Origin: an uncultured Bacilli bacterium
Lineage (GTDB): Bacteria; Bacillota_I; Bacilli_A; RF39; UBA660
Direction: 5' to 3'
Assembly: GCA_934096235.1 (NCBI GenBank)
Contig: CAKOLO010000002.1
Coordinates: 372,001-436,000 of the forward strand
DNA: 64,000 nt
Made by a program: the position numbers and the translations under genes. Positions 51,887 to 61,373 of this stretch are shown here, in pieces; position 1 is the stretch's first letter, and each line of letters begins with the position of its first letter. The notes under the pieces were generated by a model, which saw only the letters and a list, made by a program, of their open reading frames with translations, did no database searches and had not been told where the DNA came from.

Positions 51887-53515
51887 ATGAATGAGGAAGT
51901 AAAAAATGAAAATAATAATGTTGATGTAACAAACTCATCTAATAATGAAGTTGTTACTGAAAAAACTAATGTTAATATGCCTAGTAATTCAAGTATAAAT
52001 AATGGTTCTAGTAGTGAATCTTTAATTGATAAAGAGAATATTAATTTGGCTCCGATAACTAAACCATCTGTACATTTTGACAATAAAACTGAAACTAGCG
52101 AAAATTCAAATGTCTCTAATACACCAAGTATTCCTGCTAATCCTACTGATAATGGAAATGGTAGTGGAGATTTTATTGAAAAAGAAAAGAAAAAATGGCC
52201 AATTATTTTGTTAATTGTTTTATTATTATTGGGAGGAGCATTTTATTATTATTACTTTGTATTAACTAAACCATCTACTTTATTTAATAAGGTTATTGAT
52301 GCTACATATACTCAATTATCTAATAAAATTGATTCTAATGTAAATAATGTTACTAAGAATTTTAATAAGAGTGCTTTTACAGGTAAATTAATATTAACTT
52401 CTGAAAATGCGGATTTTGCAATAGTAAATGGTCTTACTGTTAATGCTGATGTTGAATATGATAAAGATAATAAAGAAGTTTATGCTGGTGTAACTGGAAC
52501 ATTACTTGGAATTGAAATGGCAAATGCTAAAGTTATGGTAGATGGAGAATATGGTTACTTTAATGTTAAAACTTCTGAAAATGATGGTATAACTTATAAA
52601 ACTAAATTAGATTCTGGTATTACTGATATTACTGAAAATAAAGATTTAGAAAAGTATACTAATGCTTATAAATATTTATTAGATTCTGCTAAGAAAACAT
52701 TTTTATCTAATGTTAGTGAAAGTAAGATAACTAAAACTCCTATGATGATGAATGTTGATGGTAAGAAAGTTCCTTCATATAAAATTGATTATACTTATGA
52801 TAAAGATGAAAATGATAAGATTGAAAAAGCTATATTGAATGCGTATTTGAGTGATAATAAAGCTTTAGAAGAATTAGTGAATATAGGTGCATATGAATCT
52901 ATTGATGATGCTAAAAATGATTTAAAAGATGAAATAGATGGCAAGGCAAATGATGAAAATAAAGATAATAAGTTCAAAACTGTTAATGTTATTATATATA
53001 TAGATATGTTTAATAATGATTTATTAGGTTTTGATATTACAGCTGGTGATAATGAAAAATTAAATGTTAAAATATCTGGTAATAGTTATAATGCTGTACT
53101 TACATATAAAGATGAAAAAGATGAAACAATGTCTTATACAATTTCATTATCTTATGATAATAATGAAAATAGATATGTGTTAGATGTTGATTTTCCAAGT
53201 ATTATGGGTAGTGTTATTGATAGTATAGGCACAAGTACTGATACTAATTATGAAAAGAAGAATTATAGAACGAAGTTTTCAGTAGTATATAAAGAAAATA
53301 AAGTTGATGATAAAAAAACTGAATATACTTTAAGTGTTAAATATTTTGAACCTACTAATACTGATAAGGAATATTTTGTAGTTGATGCCACTGGTGAAAT
53401 TAATGCTATTGATGATATTAAGACTTTAGATACAACTAATGCTGTTGATTTTGATGCTTTAGATGAAACAACTAAGTCTAATATACTTGGTTCTTTAATT
53501 GGAATTGGTGAATAG
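51887..53515 (+). CDS. Membrane-anchored protein of unknown function
   Basis: A ~542-residue protein. The first ~100 residues are disordered and rich in Asn, Ser and Thr. One hydrophobic helix (WPIILLIVLLLLGGAFYYYY) follows, and then ~400 extracellular residues of repeated beta-rich, Asp/Lys/Asn-rich sequence. The long cytoplasmic N-terminus before the helix and the external C-terminal domain resemble other single-pass proteins in gut Firmicutes whose role is unknown. The start at 51887 is preceded only by the weak AAAGTGGG; a GTG at 51875 is in frame. A terminator follows. Confidence 0.65.
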   Translation: MNEEVKNENNNVDVTNSSNNEVVTEKTNVNMPSNSSINNGSSSESLIDKENINLAPITKPSVHFDNKTETSENSNVSNTPSIPANPTDNGNGSGDFIEKEKKKWPIILLIVLLLLGGAFYYYYFVLTKPSTLFNKVIDATYTQLSNKIDSNVNNVTKNFNKSAFTGKLILTSENADFAIVNGLTVNADVEYDKDNKEVYAGVTGTLLGIEMANAKVMVDGEYGYFNVKTSENDGITYKTKLDSGITDITENKDLEKYTNAYKYLLDSAKKTFLSNVSESKITKTPMMMNVDGKKVPSYKIDYTYDKDENDKIEKAILNAYLSDNKALEELVNIGAYESIDDAKNDLKDEIDGKANDENKDNKFKTVNVIIYIDMFNNDLLGFDITAGDNEKLNVKISGNSYNAVLTYKDEKDETMSYTISLSYDNNENRYVLDVDFPSIMGSVIDSIGTSTDTNYEKKNYRTKFSVVYKENKVDDKKTEYTLSVKYFEPTNTDKEYFVVDATGEINAIDDIKTLDTTNAVDFDALDETTKSNILGSLIGIGE

Positions 53516-53520
53516 AGTGT

Positions 53521-53545
53521 AAAGAGAGGTTTATGCCTCTTTTTG
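53521..53545 (+). terminator. Rho-independent terminator
   Basis: AGAGG and CCTCT arms, extended by A/T pairs, around a six-base loop, followed by a T run. Confidence 0.8.
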
Positions 53546-53561
53546 ATTTGTAATAAAAATA

Positions 53562-53570
53562 TGATATAAT
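53562..53570 (+). promoter_or_regulatory. Extended -10 promoter for the plsC-like/ugtP unit
   Basis: TGATATAAT lies 14 bases before the ATG at 53585, so the leader is very short (about seven bases) and no ribosome-binding site is present. Confidence 0.55.
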
Positions 53571-53584
53571 TTTTTTGATGAAAT

Positions 53585-54309
53585 ATGAAAAAGCATGATT
53601 ATTCTAAACTTAATGGGAATGAACAAGTTACTCATAATTGGGCTCTTTTAAATTTTGAAATTGGTGATAATTATAAGTATGTAATTAATAATAAATTATT
53701 TAAGTTAATTTCAAATGTTTTAACTTTACCAATATTTATTATCTTATATATTATAGATAAAGTATTTTTTGGATTTACTATAATTGGTAAGGAAAAGTTA
53801 ATAAAGGATAATTGCTTTGTGTCAATATCTAATCATGTAGATTATTTAGGTTGTACTTCGATAGGTCTTATTTATTATCCTAGGCGTGTTCATTATCCGA
53901 CTTTGGAAGAGAATTTTAAAATACCTGTTGTTAGGAAACTAATACGTTTATTGTATGCGATGCCTATTCCAAAGGAGAGAAAAAAGAAAGATAAATTTTA
54001 CAATGAGATAAAAGAAGTATTTAAGAATAAATTTATCTTACATATGTATCCTGAAGCTGCTATGTGGCCTTATTATGAAAAGATAAGAGATTTTAAATAT
54101 GGTGTTTTAAAATAGTTGTTGATTCTAATGTTGGGGTTCAACCTATTAGATTTGTATTTACAAAATCAAAGGGAATTTATAAAATATATAAAAGAAAGAA
54201 ATGTATATGTGCTGTTGTACTTGATCCTTTATAACTTGATTATAAGGATAGAATTGCGGATTTAAGGAACAGAACGTATGAAAGTATGAATAAGGAGATT
54301 GAACTATGA
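53585..54309 (+). pseudogene. Broken plsC-like 1-acylglycerol-3-phosphate acyltransferase
   Basis: The first 176 codons encode a PlsC-type acyltransferase of the class with a PE-x-x-x-WPYY-x-K-I-R-x-F-K-x-G block (residues ~157-174), ending at TAG 54113-54115. Reading on in the frame starting at 54112 restores the expected continuation (IVVDSNVGVQPIRFVFTKSK), so a single base was lost near the TTTTAAAA run at 54105-54111. That frame meets a second stop, TAA 54232-54234, and then continues to TGA 54307-54309, which overlaps the next ATG. The catalytic NHxxxxD motif also reads NHVDYLG. Three lesions point to real decay rather than one sequencing error. Confidence 0.8.
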
Positions 54310-55394
54310 AAGTTTTGATATTATCTTGTAGTACTGGCGGTGGACATAATTCTTGTGCTAGATATATAGAGGAAGAGTTAAAAGAAAATAATATTCCTTG
54401 TGAATTTAAAAATTTTTATGATATAGTTAATACTTCTGGTAATAGGATGACTGAGAAGATATATTTGAATTCTTTGAAAGGAAATGGCAAAGCTTTTAAA
54501 AATATATATAAATTGGGTGAATTATATAGTAAAAGTGGTGTTACTAGTCCTGTGTATCTTGTTAATAAAATGCATGCTCGTAGGCTTTATAATTATATTA
54601 AAAATGGGTCTTTTGATTTAGTTGTTACGACTCATTTATTTCCATCATTAACTTTGACAGCTATTAAGAAGCATTATGATGAGAATTTAAAGTTTATATC
54701 AATATCTACTGATTATGAGCCTTGTCCTTTTATTGAGGAAACTATGCCTGATTATTTAATTATGCAAAAGGGTCAAGAGGAAAGATATATTGAGAAAGGA
54801 TGTAATAAAGATATTTTATATAATAGTGGTATACCTGTATCTAGTAGATTTATATTTAATGCAAAGAATATTAGAAATGAACTTGGTATTAATAAAGATG
54901 AAAATATAATTCTTGTTATGCTTGGAAGTATGGGATTTGGTAAAATTTATGAAATAATTGATGATATATTAAACCAAGATAAGTGTAAAATTATAGTGGT
55001 CTGTGGTAATAATAAAAAATTATATAATGAGTTAGTAGCCATGAATAGAGAAAACTTGATAGTATTTGGATTTGTTAATAATGTTAATGATTTGATATAT
55101 TCTTCAAATATAGTTATGTCAAAACCTGGCGGCCTTAGTTCTACTGAAATAGCTTGCATGAGAAAACCTTTAATTCATATTTATCCTATACCTGGTATTG
55201 AAACATATAATACAAATTTCTTTGAAAGTCATGGTATGAGTTTAAAATGTAAAACTCGTGAGGAAATTCTAGATATTATTCATGAACTTTTAAATAATAA
55301 AAATATGCAAGAAAAAATGATTAAATATCAGGAAAAATATATTAATAATAAATCAGCAAGTGATTTAGTTAACTTAATAATTAGCATGAAATAG
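54306..55394 (+). CDS. UgtP/MGDG-synthase-like diacylglycerol glycosyltransferase
   Basis: A 362-residue GT28-family enzyme that adds sugar to diacylglycerol, making membrane glycolipids and lipoteichoic-acid anchors. The N-terminal LSCSTGGGHNSCAR is the acceptor-side signature. The C-terminal half has the UDP-sugar site (LGSMGFGKI, VVCGNNKKL, MSKPGGLSSTEIACMRKPLI). The start overlaps the stop of the decayed plsC-like gene (ATGA), so its translation was once coupled to that gene; AAGGAG lies just upstream and still serves it. The length is typical. Confidence 0.88.
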   Translation: MKVLILSCSTGGGHNSCARYIEEELKENNIPCEFKNFYDIVNTSGNRMTEKIYLNSLKGNGKAFKNIYKLGELYSKSGVTSPVYLVNKMHARRLYNYIKNGSFDLVVTTHLFPSLTLTAIKKHYDENLKFISISTDYEPCPFIEETMPDYLIMQKGQEERYIEKGCNKDILYNSGIPVSSRFIFNAKNIRNELGINKDENIILVMLGSMGFGKIYEIIDDILNQDKCKIIVVCGNNKKLYNELVAMNRENLIVFGFVNNVNDLIYSSNIVMSKPGGLSSTEIACMRKPLIHIYPIPGIETYNTNFFESHGMSLKCKTREEILDIIHELLNNKNMQEKMIKYQEKYINNKSASDLVNLIISMK

Positions 55395-55449
55395 GACAAA
55401 ATTTTAATTTTTTATAAAAATATATAATAAAAATGAAAATTATATGGAA

Positions 55450-55477
55450 AATCAAGAAAAAATGCTTGATTTTTTTG
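55450..55477 (+). terminator. Rho-independent terminator before the ribosomal protein operon
   Basis: AATCAAG and CTTGATT arms around an eight-base A-rich loop, followed by seven T. Confidence 0.82.
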
Positions 55478-55488
55478 TTCTTTTAGAA

Positions 55489-55494
55489 TATAAT
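55489..55494 (+). promoter_or_regulatory. -10 element of the S10-spc operon
   Basis: TATAAT lies 138 bases before the rpsJ ATG. It gives a ~130-base leader. Confidence 0.55.
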
Positions 55495-55500
55495 CTATAT

Positions 55501-55631
55501 CGAACGACTGGCGATGATATGCAAGGTTGCTGATACACCAGGTTAAGTTGAATTAACTTAATTTTAAAATCAGGTAATTTGCATTTAGCAAGTCTATAAA
55601 AAAATATTATAGGCGAAGGAGGAAAATTAAT
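55501..55631 (+). promoter_or_regulatory. S10 (rpsJ) operon leader RNA
   Basis: The leader contains ATATGCAAGGTTGCTGA followed by ACACC, a block I recall as conserved ahead of rpsJ in Firmicutes. ATGCAA (55518-55523) can pair with TTGCAT (55577-55582), and the adjoining TTGCTGA with TTAGCAA, enclosing a smaller hairpin built on TTAAGTTGAATTAA. Such a structure is expected to mediate autoregulation of the operon by a ribosomal protein; which one is not settled here. The strong AGGAGG before rpsJ is at its 3' end. Confidence 0.65.
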
Positions 55632-55940
55632 ATGTCTAAAGACAAAGTAAGAATCAGACTTAAATCTTTTGATCATAGAAGCGTTGATCAAGCTGCTGCA
55701 AAAATTGTTGAGACTGTTAAGAGAACTGGTGGAGTTGTTAGCGGACCTGTTCCACTACCAACAGAGATTGAAAAAATCACTATTCTAAGAGCTGTTCATA
55801 AATATAAAGATTCTCGTGAACAATTCGAAATTAGAACTCACAAAAGATTAATTGATATCGAAAATCCTAGTAAAGAAACTATTGATGCGTTAGCTCATTT
55901 AGATTTACCTAGTGGTGTAGATATTCAAATTAAAAAATAA
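55632..55940 (+). CDS. rpsJ: 30S ribosomal protein S10
   Basis: 102 residues, first gene of the S10-spc operon. The family blocks [23 protein letters not shown] and THKRLIDI are intact. S10 sits in the head of the 30S subunit and also takes part in NusG/NusB-linked antitermination. It is preceded by a structured leader rather than by tuf or fusA. Confidence 0.98.
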   Translation: MSKDKVRIRLKSFDHRSVDQAAAKIVETVKRTGGVVSGPVPLPTEIEKITILRAVHKYKDSREQFEIRTHKRLIDIENPSKETIDALAHLDLPSGVDIQIKK

Positions 55941-55959
55941 TTAGGAAAGGAAATGAAAA

Positions 55960-56742
55960 ATGAAAGGAATCTTAGGACGTAAAGTTGGAATGACTGAAGT
56001 ATTCTCAACTGACGGAAAATTAATACCTGTTACAGTTATCGAAGTTGAACCAAACGTTGTAACTCAAATTAAGACAACTGATAAAGATGGGTATGATGCA
56101 ATTCAATTAGGTGCATTTGATAAAAAAGTTAAATCATCTAATAAACCAGAAATGGGACATGTTAAAAAAGCAAATACACAACCTAAGCGCTTCTTAAAAG
56201 AAATTAGAGGAATTGATGCTTCTTCTTATACTCTTGGACAAGTTATTAGTGCTGATGTATTTCAAAGTGGAGACACAGTTGATGTAACTGGTACATCAAA
56301 AGGTAAAGGTTTCCAAGGTGTAATTAAGAGATGGAATCAATCTCGTGGACCTGAAACTCACGGATCTACATATCATAGAAGAGTAGGTTCTATGGGTACT
56401 ATGAGACCTATGCGTGTTTTAAAGGGTAAGAAATTACCAGGACATATGGGTAATGAACAAGTTACTATCCAAAACTTAATGATAGTAGATGTTGATACTG
56501 AAAATAAATACATTTTAGTAAGTGGTAATGTTCCAGGTGCTAAAAACACATATGTATTTATTAGAGAAGCTATTAAAGGTAGTAAAAATACTCCTGCTGT
56601 TGAACTAGTTTCATATGAGGAAGTTGTAAGCGAACCAGAAGTAGAAGAAAGTGTTGTAACTGAAGAAGTCGTTAATAGTGAAGTTACAAGTTCTGATGCT
56701 AATGAAGCTGAAACTACTGAAAGTAAGGAGGTTTCTGAATAA
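55960..56742 (+). CDS. rplC: 50S ribosomal protein L3 with acidic C-terminal extension
   Basis: 260 residues. The L3 core (residues 1 to ~213) has [15 protein letters not shown] and the loop [17 protein letters not shown] near the peptidyl-transferase centre. About 45 extra C-terminal residues are acidic and Val/Thr/Ser-rich ([14 protein letters not shown] and onward), which is not usual for L3. The gene overlaps rplD by one base. Confidence 0.96.
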   Translation: MKGILGRKVGMTEVFSTDGKLIPVTVIEVEPNVVTQIKTTDKDGYDAIQLGAFDKKVKSSNKPEMGHVKKANTQPKRFLKEIRGIDASSYTLGQVISADVFQSGDTVDVTGTSKGKGFQGVIKRWNQSRGPETHGSTYHRRVGSMGTMRPMRVLKGKKLPGHMGNEQVTIQNLMIVDVDTENKYILVSGNVPGAKNTYVFIREAIKGSKNTPAVELVSYEEVVSEPEVEESVVTEEVVNSEVTSSDANEAETTESKEVSE

Positions 56743-57365
56743 TGGCAAAGACTCAAGTTTTAAACCAAAAAGGTGAAAAAGTTAAAGATATAACACTTAA
56801 AGATAGTGTTTGGAACATTGAAGTAAATGAACCAGTTATGCATGATGCAATCGTACTTGCTCAAGCATCTTTAAGACAAGGAACTGCTTCAACTAAAACA
56901 AGAAGTGAAGTTTCTGGTGGTGGACGTAAACCATATAAACAAAAAGGTACAGGTAACGCAAGACAAGGATCTACTAGAAGTCCTCAATGGCCAGGTGGTG
57001 GAATTGTTTTTGGACCAAAACCAAGAAAATATGATAAAAAACAAAATAGAAAAGAAAGAAGATTAGCGTTAAAGAGTGCTTTAACATCTAAATTCCAAGA
57101 TAAAGAATTAGTAATTGTTGAAAACTTAAATTTAGTTGATAACAAAACTAAGACTTTTAATGAAATGTTAAAAAATCTTAAAGTTGATGGAAAAGCTTTA
57201 GTTGTATATGCTGATGAAAACGAAAATTTATTCTTAGCTTCTCGTAACAATAATAAAGTTGCTGTAGTTGCTTTCAATGAAATTAACGTTTTAGATTTAG
57301 TTGCAGCTAGTTACTTATTAATTGACGAATCTTCAGTTAAGAAAATTGAGGAGGTGCTTAACTAA
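56742..57365 (+). CDS. rplD: 50S ribosomal protein L4
   Basis: 207 residues. The internal loop reaching the exit tunnel is typical (RSEVSGGGRKPYKQKGTGNARQGS). In some bacteria L4 represses its own operon by acting on the S10 leader. It overlaps both neighbours by one base (TAATG). Confidence 0.98.
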   Translation: MAKTQVLNQKGEKVKDITLKDSVWNIEVNEPVMHDAIVLAQASLRQGTASTKTRSEVSGGGRKPYKQKGTGNARQGSTRSPQWPGGGIVFGPKPRKYDKKQNRKERRLALKSALTSKFQDKELVIVENLNLVDNKTKTFNEMLKNLKVDGKALVVYADENENLFLASRNNNKVAVVAFNEINVLDLVAASYLLIDESSVKKIEEVLN

Positions 57366-57628
57366 TGAATATTATCTTAGCACCAGTTATTACTGAGAAA
57401 AGCGAATCATTAAAATCAAATAATGTATATGTATTTAAAGTAAGCCCTAAGGCTAATAAAACTCAAATTAAAAATGAAGTTGAAAAACAATTCAATGTAA
57501 AAGTTGTAAATGTTAATACTGTAAATGCTGTACAAAAGAAAAGAAGAGTAGGAAGATATACAGGTACAACAACTGCTTATAAGAAAGCATATGTTAAACT
57601 TGCAGAAGGCTCTTCTATAGAATACTAG
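57365..57628 (+). CDS. rplW: 50S ribosomal protein L23
   Basis: 87 residues, opening with [11 protein letters not shown] and containing [18 protein letters not shown]23 forms the docking site for trigger factor and SRP at the tunnel exit. The start overlaps the rplD stop. Confidence 0.98.
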   Translation: MNIILAPVITEKSESLKSNNVYVFKVSPKANKTQIKNEVEKQFNVKVVNVNTVNAVQKKRRVGRYTGTTTAYKKAYVKLAEGSSIEY

Positions 57629-57638
57629 GAGGGATAAT

Positions 57639-58469
57639 ATGCCAATTAAGAATTATAAGCCTAATACTCCTGGAACAAGAGGTATGAGTACATTAATTAA
57701 TGATGAAATTACTAAGAGTACTCCTGAAAAGAGTCTTCTTGTTAAAAAAAGTAAAACAGGCGGAAGAAATAATCAAGGTAAGATAACTGTTCGTCATATC
57801 GGTGGTGGAGTTAGACGTAAATATCGTGTTATAGATTTCAAAAGAACTAAAGATGGTATTGATGGTAGAGTAGCTTCAATCGAATATGATCCAAACAGAA
57901 GTGCAAACATCGCATTAATTAATTATGCTGATGGTGAAAAGAGATATATAATTGCTCCACTTAATTTAAAAGTTGGAGATAAGATTGAAAGTGGTGCAAA
58001 TGCTGATATTAAAATCGGTAATGCATTACCACTTGAAAATATTCCAGTAGGAACTATGGTTCACAATGTTGAATTAAATCCAGGTGCTGGAGCTAAACTT
58101 GCAAGAAGTGCAGGTAGTAGTGTTCAAATCTTAGGTAGAGAAGGTAAATATGTTATCGTAAGACTTAAGAGTGGTGAAACTAGAAAAATTCTTGCTAATT
58201 GTCGTGCTACTATTGGTGAAGTTGGAAACACTGATTACGAATTAGTTAGCTTAGGAAAAGCAGGAAGAAAAAGACATATGGGAATTAGACCTACAGTTCG
58301 TGGATCTGTTATGAACCCTAATGATCACCCACATGGTGGTGGTGAAGGTAGAGCTCCAGTTGGACGTGCTCAACCAATGACACCTTGGGGTAAACCAGCT
58401 CTAGGATTAAAGACTAGAAAAACTAAAAAAGCATCTGAGAAATTAATAATGTCTCGTCGTAAGAAATAA
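57639..58469 (+). CDS. rplB: 50S ribosomal protein L2
   Basis: 276 residues, needed for subunit association and peptidyl transfer. RNA-binding blocks [21 protein letters not shown] and the C-terminal [16 protein letters not shown] with the key His are intact. AGGAGGG precedes the ATG. Confidence 0.98.
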   Translation: MPIKNYKPNTPGTRGMSTLINDEITKSTPEKSLLVKKSKTGGRNNQGKITVRHIGGGVRRKYRVIDFKRTKDGIDGRVASIEYDPNRSANIALINYADGEKRYIIAPLNLKVGDKIESGANADIKIGNALPLENIPVGTMVHNVELNPGAGAKLARSAGSSVQILGREGKYVIVRLKSGETRKILANCRATIGEVGNTDYELVSLGKAGRKRHMGIRPTVRGSVMNPNDHPHGGGEGRAPVGRAQPMTPWGKPALGLKTRKTKKASEKLIMSRRKK

Positions 58470-58488
58470 TTAGAAAGGAACCGTTAAA

Positions 58489-58758
58489 ATGTCAAGAAGT
58501 TTGAAAAAAGGACCTTATACATTCCCTAGACTATTAAAAAAAGTTAGAGAATTAAATGAAAAAGGTAAAAAAGAAGTTATAAAAACTTGGTCAAGACGTT
58601 CTACAATTTATCCTGACTTTGTAGGTCATACATTTGCAGTACACAATGGAAAAGAATTCATTCCTGTATATGTAACTGAAGATATGGTAGGACATAAACT
58701 TGGAGAATTCTCATTAACTCGTAAGTTTACTGGCCACGCTGGCAGCGGTAAGAAGTAG
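58489..58758 (+). CDS. rpsS: 30S ribosomal protein S19
   Basis: 89 residues of the 30S head. MSRSLKKGP at the N-terminus, then [22 protein letters not shown] and [14 protein letters not shown] are canonical. GAAAGGAA precedes the ATG. Confidence 0.98.
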   Translation: MSRSLKKGPYTFPRLLKKVRELNEKGKKEVIKTWSRRSTIYPDFVGHTFAVHNGKEFIPVYVTEDMVGHKLGEFSLTRKFTGHAGSGKK

Positions 58759-58770
58759 GAGGTAAATTGA

Positions 58771-59121
58771 ATGGAAACTTATAGTATACATAAAGGTGCA
58801 CAAATTGCACCAAGAAAAGCTAGAATGACTCTTGATCTTATCAGAGGTAAGAATGTATCTCAAGCTGAAGCAATTCTACTTACTACAAATACTAAAGCAA
58901 GTAGATTAATTATTAAAGTTTTAAATTCTGCTGTAGCTAATGCAGTTAATAATTTTGGAGCTAATAAAGAAGATTTAGTTATCAAAGAAACATACATTAA
59001 CGAAGGAAGAACTTTAAAGAGAAGAAAAGCTGCATCTCACTCTAGAGTTGCTAAGAATTATCATAGAACAAGTCATATTTATGTATGTGTTACAGATAAT
59101 ATGCAAAAGAAGGAGGACTAA
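58771..59121 (+). CDS. rplV: 50S ribosomal protein L22
   Basis: 116 residues. The tunnel-lining beta hairpin is seen in [28 protein letters not shown], the site where macrolide-resistance changes map in other bacteria; it looks ordinary here. AGGAGG precedes the ATG. Confidence 0.97.
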   Translation: METYSIHKGAQIAPRKARMTLDLIRGKNVSQAEAILLTTNTKASRLIIKVLNSAVANAVNNFGANKEDLVIKETYINEGRTLKRRKAASHSRVAKNYHRTSHIYVCVTDNMQKKED

Positions 59122-59123
59122 AC

Positions 59124-59801
59124 ATGGGACAAAAGGTAAGTCCAGTCGGACTTAGAATTGGTGTTAATAGAGACTGGGAAAGTAAATGGTATGCACCAAC
59201 TAAAGATTTCGCTAAATATTTAAATACTGATTTAAAGATTAGAAAATATTTAGATAAAGAACTAAAAGGATGTTCAGTTGCTTCTATCATAATCGAAAGA
59301 AATAATAAAAGAACAAATGTTACAATCAATACATCTAAACCTGGTATCATTATTGGTAAAGGTGGGGCTGATATTGAAAGACATAAAAAAGCTTTACAAA
59401 AACTAACTGGTGAAGATATCTATTTATCAATAGTCGAAGTTAAAAATCCTGATTTAAATGCTGCATTAGTAGCTGAATCAATTGCACTTCAAATTCAAAA
59501 TAGAGCTTCATTTAGAGCAGTTCAAAAGAGAGCTATTAGAAATACAATGAAAGCAGGAGCTGTAGGTATTAAGGTTGCTGTTTCTGGACGTTTAGCTGGA
59601 GCTGAAATGGCTAGAACTGAATTCTATACTGAAGGAACTGTACCTCTACATACTTTAAGAGCAGATATAGATTATGCTCATAAAGAAGCTGATACTATTT
59701 ATGGTAAAATCGGTGTTAAAGTATGGATTTACAAAGGTGAAATACTTCCTGCTAAAAAGATAAAGGGAGGTAATGAAAATGTTAATTCCAAAAAGAACTA
59801 A
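59124..59801 (+). CDS. rpsC: 30S ribosomal protein S3
   Basis: 225 residues with the KH RNA-binding domain ([16 protein letters not shown]) and the C-terminal [21 protein letters not shown] block. S3 lines the mRNA entry tunnel. It begins two bases after rplV and overlaps rplP by 23 bases. Confidence 0.98.
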   Translation: MGQKVSPVGLRIGVNRDWESKWYAPTKDFAKYLNTDLKIRKYLDKELKGCSVASIIIERNNKRTNVTINTSKPGIIIGKGGADIERHKKALQKLTGEDIYLSIVEVKNPDLNAALVAESIALQIQNRASFRAVQKRAIRNTMKAGAVGIKVAVSGRLAGAEMARTEFYTEGTVPLHTLRADIDYAHKEADTIYGKIGVKVWIYKGEILPAKKIKGGNENVNSKKN

Positions 59802-60201
59802 ATATAGAAAACCTCATAGAATTAGTTACGAAGGAAAAGCTAAAGGTAACACAGTACTTACTAAAGGTGAATACGGACTAATGGCTAAAGAAGGAGCATA
59901 CATTACTGCTAGACAAATCGAAGCAGCAAGAATCGCTATGACTCGTCATATGAAGAATTTTAAAAGAGGAAAAGTATATATTAACATTTTCCCACACTTA
60001 GCAAGAACTAAGAAACCTGCTGAGGTTCGTATGGGTAGTGGAAAAGGTAATGTTGAAGAATGGGCAGCAGTAGTTAAAGAAGGTAAAATTATGTTTGAAA
60101 TGACTGATGTTACTGAAGAAATAGCTCGTGAAGCTTTCCGTTTAGCATCACATAAACTACCAATTAAAACAAAATTTGTAGCAAAGGAAGTGGCTAAATA
60201 A
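59779..60201 (+). CDS. rplP: 50S ribosomal protein L16
   Basis: 140 residues from [14 protein letters not shown]. The conserved [15 protein letters not shown] and the [20 protein letters not shown] block are present. The ATG at 59779 gives correct spacing from GGGAGGT; the ATG at 59773 is too close to it. The start lies inside rpsC. Confidence 0.97.
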   Translation: MLIPKRTKYRKPHRISYEGKAKGNTVLTKGEYGLMAKEGAYITARQIEAARIAMTRHMKNFKRGKVYINIFPHLARTKKPAEVRMGSGKGNVEEWAAVVKEGKIMFEMTDVTEEIAREAFRLASHKLPIKTKFVAKEVAK

Positions 60202-60416
60202 TGATAAAGATGACTGAAATTAGAAAATTAACCACTGAAGAATTAAATAAGAAACTTGAAGAGAATAAAAAGGAATTATTTAATTTGAAGTTTTCTCTAT
60301 CAACTGGAAATTTAGAAAAACCTCATAGAATTAAAGAATTAAGACATGAAGTTGCTAAAATTAAAACAGTTATTAGAGAAAGAAAATTAAATGAAGGTAA
60401 GGAGGATAGCAAGTAA
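60201..60416 (+). CDS. rpmC: 50S ribosomal protein L29
   Basis: 71 residues, two helices, with EIRKLTTEELNKKLEENKKELFNL and the RIKELRHEVAKIKTVI block. It overlaps both rplP and rpsQ by one base. A start at 60210 is possible and would remove three residues. Confidence 0.96.
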   Translation: MIKMTEIRKLTTEELNKKLEENKKELFNLKFSLSTGNLEKPHRIKELRHEVAKIKTVIRERKLNEGKEDSK

Positions 60417-60673
60417 TGGAAAACAAAAAACAAGAATTAGTTGGTAAAGTTGTTAGTGCAACTAATAATAAAACAATTACAATTGCTGTTGTAACTTATA
60501 AAAAGCATCCACTTTACAATAAAAATGTAAAAACTACTAAAAAGTATGCAGTACATGATGAAGAGAATAAAGCTAAAGTAGGAGATATAGTTAAAGTTGT
60601 ATCTTCTCGTCCTCTATCAAAAACTAAAAGATATGTTTTAGATAGTATCATTGAGGAAGCTGTTATTCTTTAA
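60416..60673 (+). CDS. rpsQ: 30S ribosomal protein S17
   Basis: 85-residue OB-fold protein binding 16S rRNA early in assembly. GKVVSATNNKTITIAV, KHPLYNK and KVGDIVKVVSSRPLSKTKRYVL are canonical. The start overlaps the rpmC stop by one base. Confidence 0.97.
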   Translation: MENKKQELVGKVVSATNNKTITIAVVTYKKHPLYNKNVKTTKKYAVHDEENKAKVGDIVKVVSSRPLSKTKRYVLDSIIEEAVIL

Positions 60674-60691
60674 TTAAGAAAGGAGAGAGTT

Positions 60692-61060
60692 ATGATACAA
60701 CCAGAAAGCCGTTTAAAGGTAGCTGACAATTCAGGCGCTCGTGAAATCTTAGTAATCAGAGTACTTGGTGGAAGTAAAGTTAAAAGCGGTAATATAGGAG
60801 ATGTTGTTGTTGGTACAGTAAAGAAAGCTATCCCAAATTCAAACACTCCAAAAGGAAAAGTAGTAAAAGCTGTTATTGTTAGAACAGTACAAGGTGTTAG
60901 TAGAGCAGACGGAAGTCATATTAAATTTGATGACAATGCTTGCGTACTAATTAAAGATGATAATAGTCCTGTAGGAACTCGTGTTCTAGGACCTGTAGCT
61001 CGTGAACTTCGTGATAAGAACTATATGAAAATTGTTTCACTAGCTCCAGAAGTATTATAG
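60692..61060 (+). CDS. rplN: 50S ribosomal protein L14
   Basis: 122 residues at the subunit interface. [27 protein letters not shown] and the C-terminal [23 protein letters not shown] are diagnostic. It is preceded by AAAGGAGAG. Confidence 0.98.
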   Translation: MIQPESRLKVADNSGAREILVIRVLGGSKVKSGNIGDVVVGTVKKAIPNSNTPKGKVVKAVIVRTVQGVSRADGSHIKFDDNACVLIKDDNSPVGTRVLGPVARELRDKNYMKIVSLAPEVL

Positions 61061-61069
61061 GAGGCTAAC

Positions 61070-61366
61070 ATGAAGATAAAAGTTGGAGATAACGTACGTG
61101 TTATTACAGGAAGTAATAAAGGAAAAGAAGGTAAAGTACTTAACGTACTTAGAAAAGATAATAGAGTAGTTGTTGACGGTGTTAATATCGTTAAAAAACA
61201 TGTTAAACCAAATCGTACTAACGAATCTGGTGGAATATTAGAAGTAGAAGCTCCTATTCATATTTCTAACGTTAAAGTATTAACTAAAGAATCTAAAAAA
61301 GAAGTAAAAAAGGAAGTTAAAGAAAAAAAGGCTTCTAAGAAAAAAGATGAAAAAGAAAGTAAGTAG
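61070..61366 (+). CDS. rplX: 50S ribosomal protein L24
   Basis: 98 residues. The KOW motif GDNVRVITGSNKGKEGKVL is followed by the normal core. The last ~25 residues are a Lys/Glu-rich tail (KEVKKEVKEKKASKKK), similar in style to the tail of the RDD protein at 4842. Confidence 0.97.
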   Translation: MKIKVGDNVRVITGSNKGKEGKVLNVLRKDNRVVVDGVNIVKKHVKPNRTNESGGILEVEAPIHISNVKVLTKESKKEVKKEVKEKKASKKKDEKESK

Positions 61367-61373
61367 GTGAATT

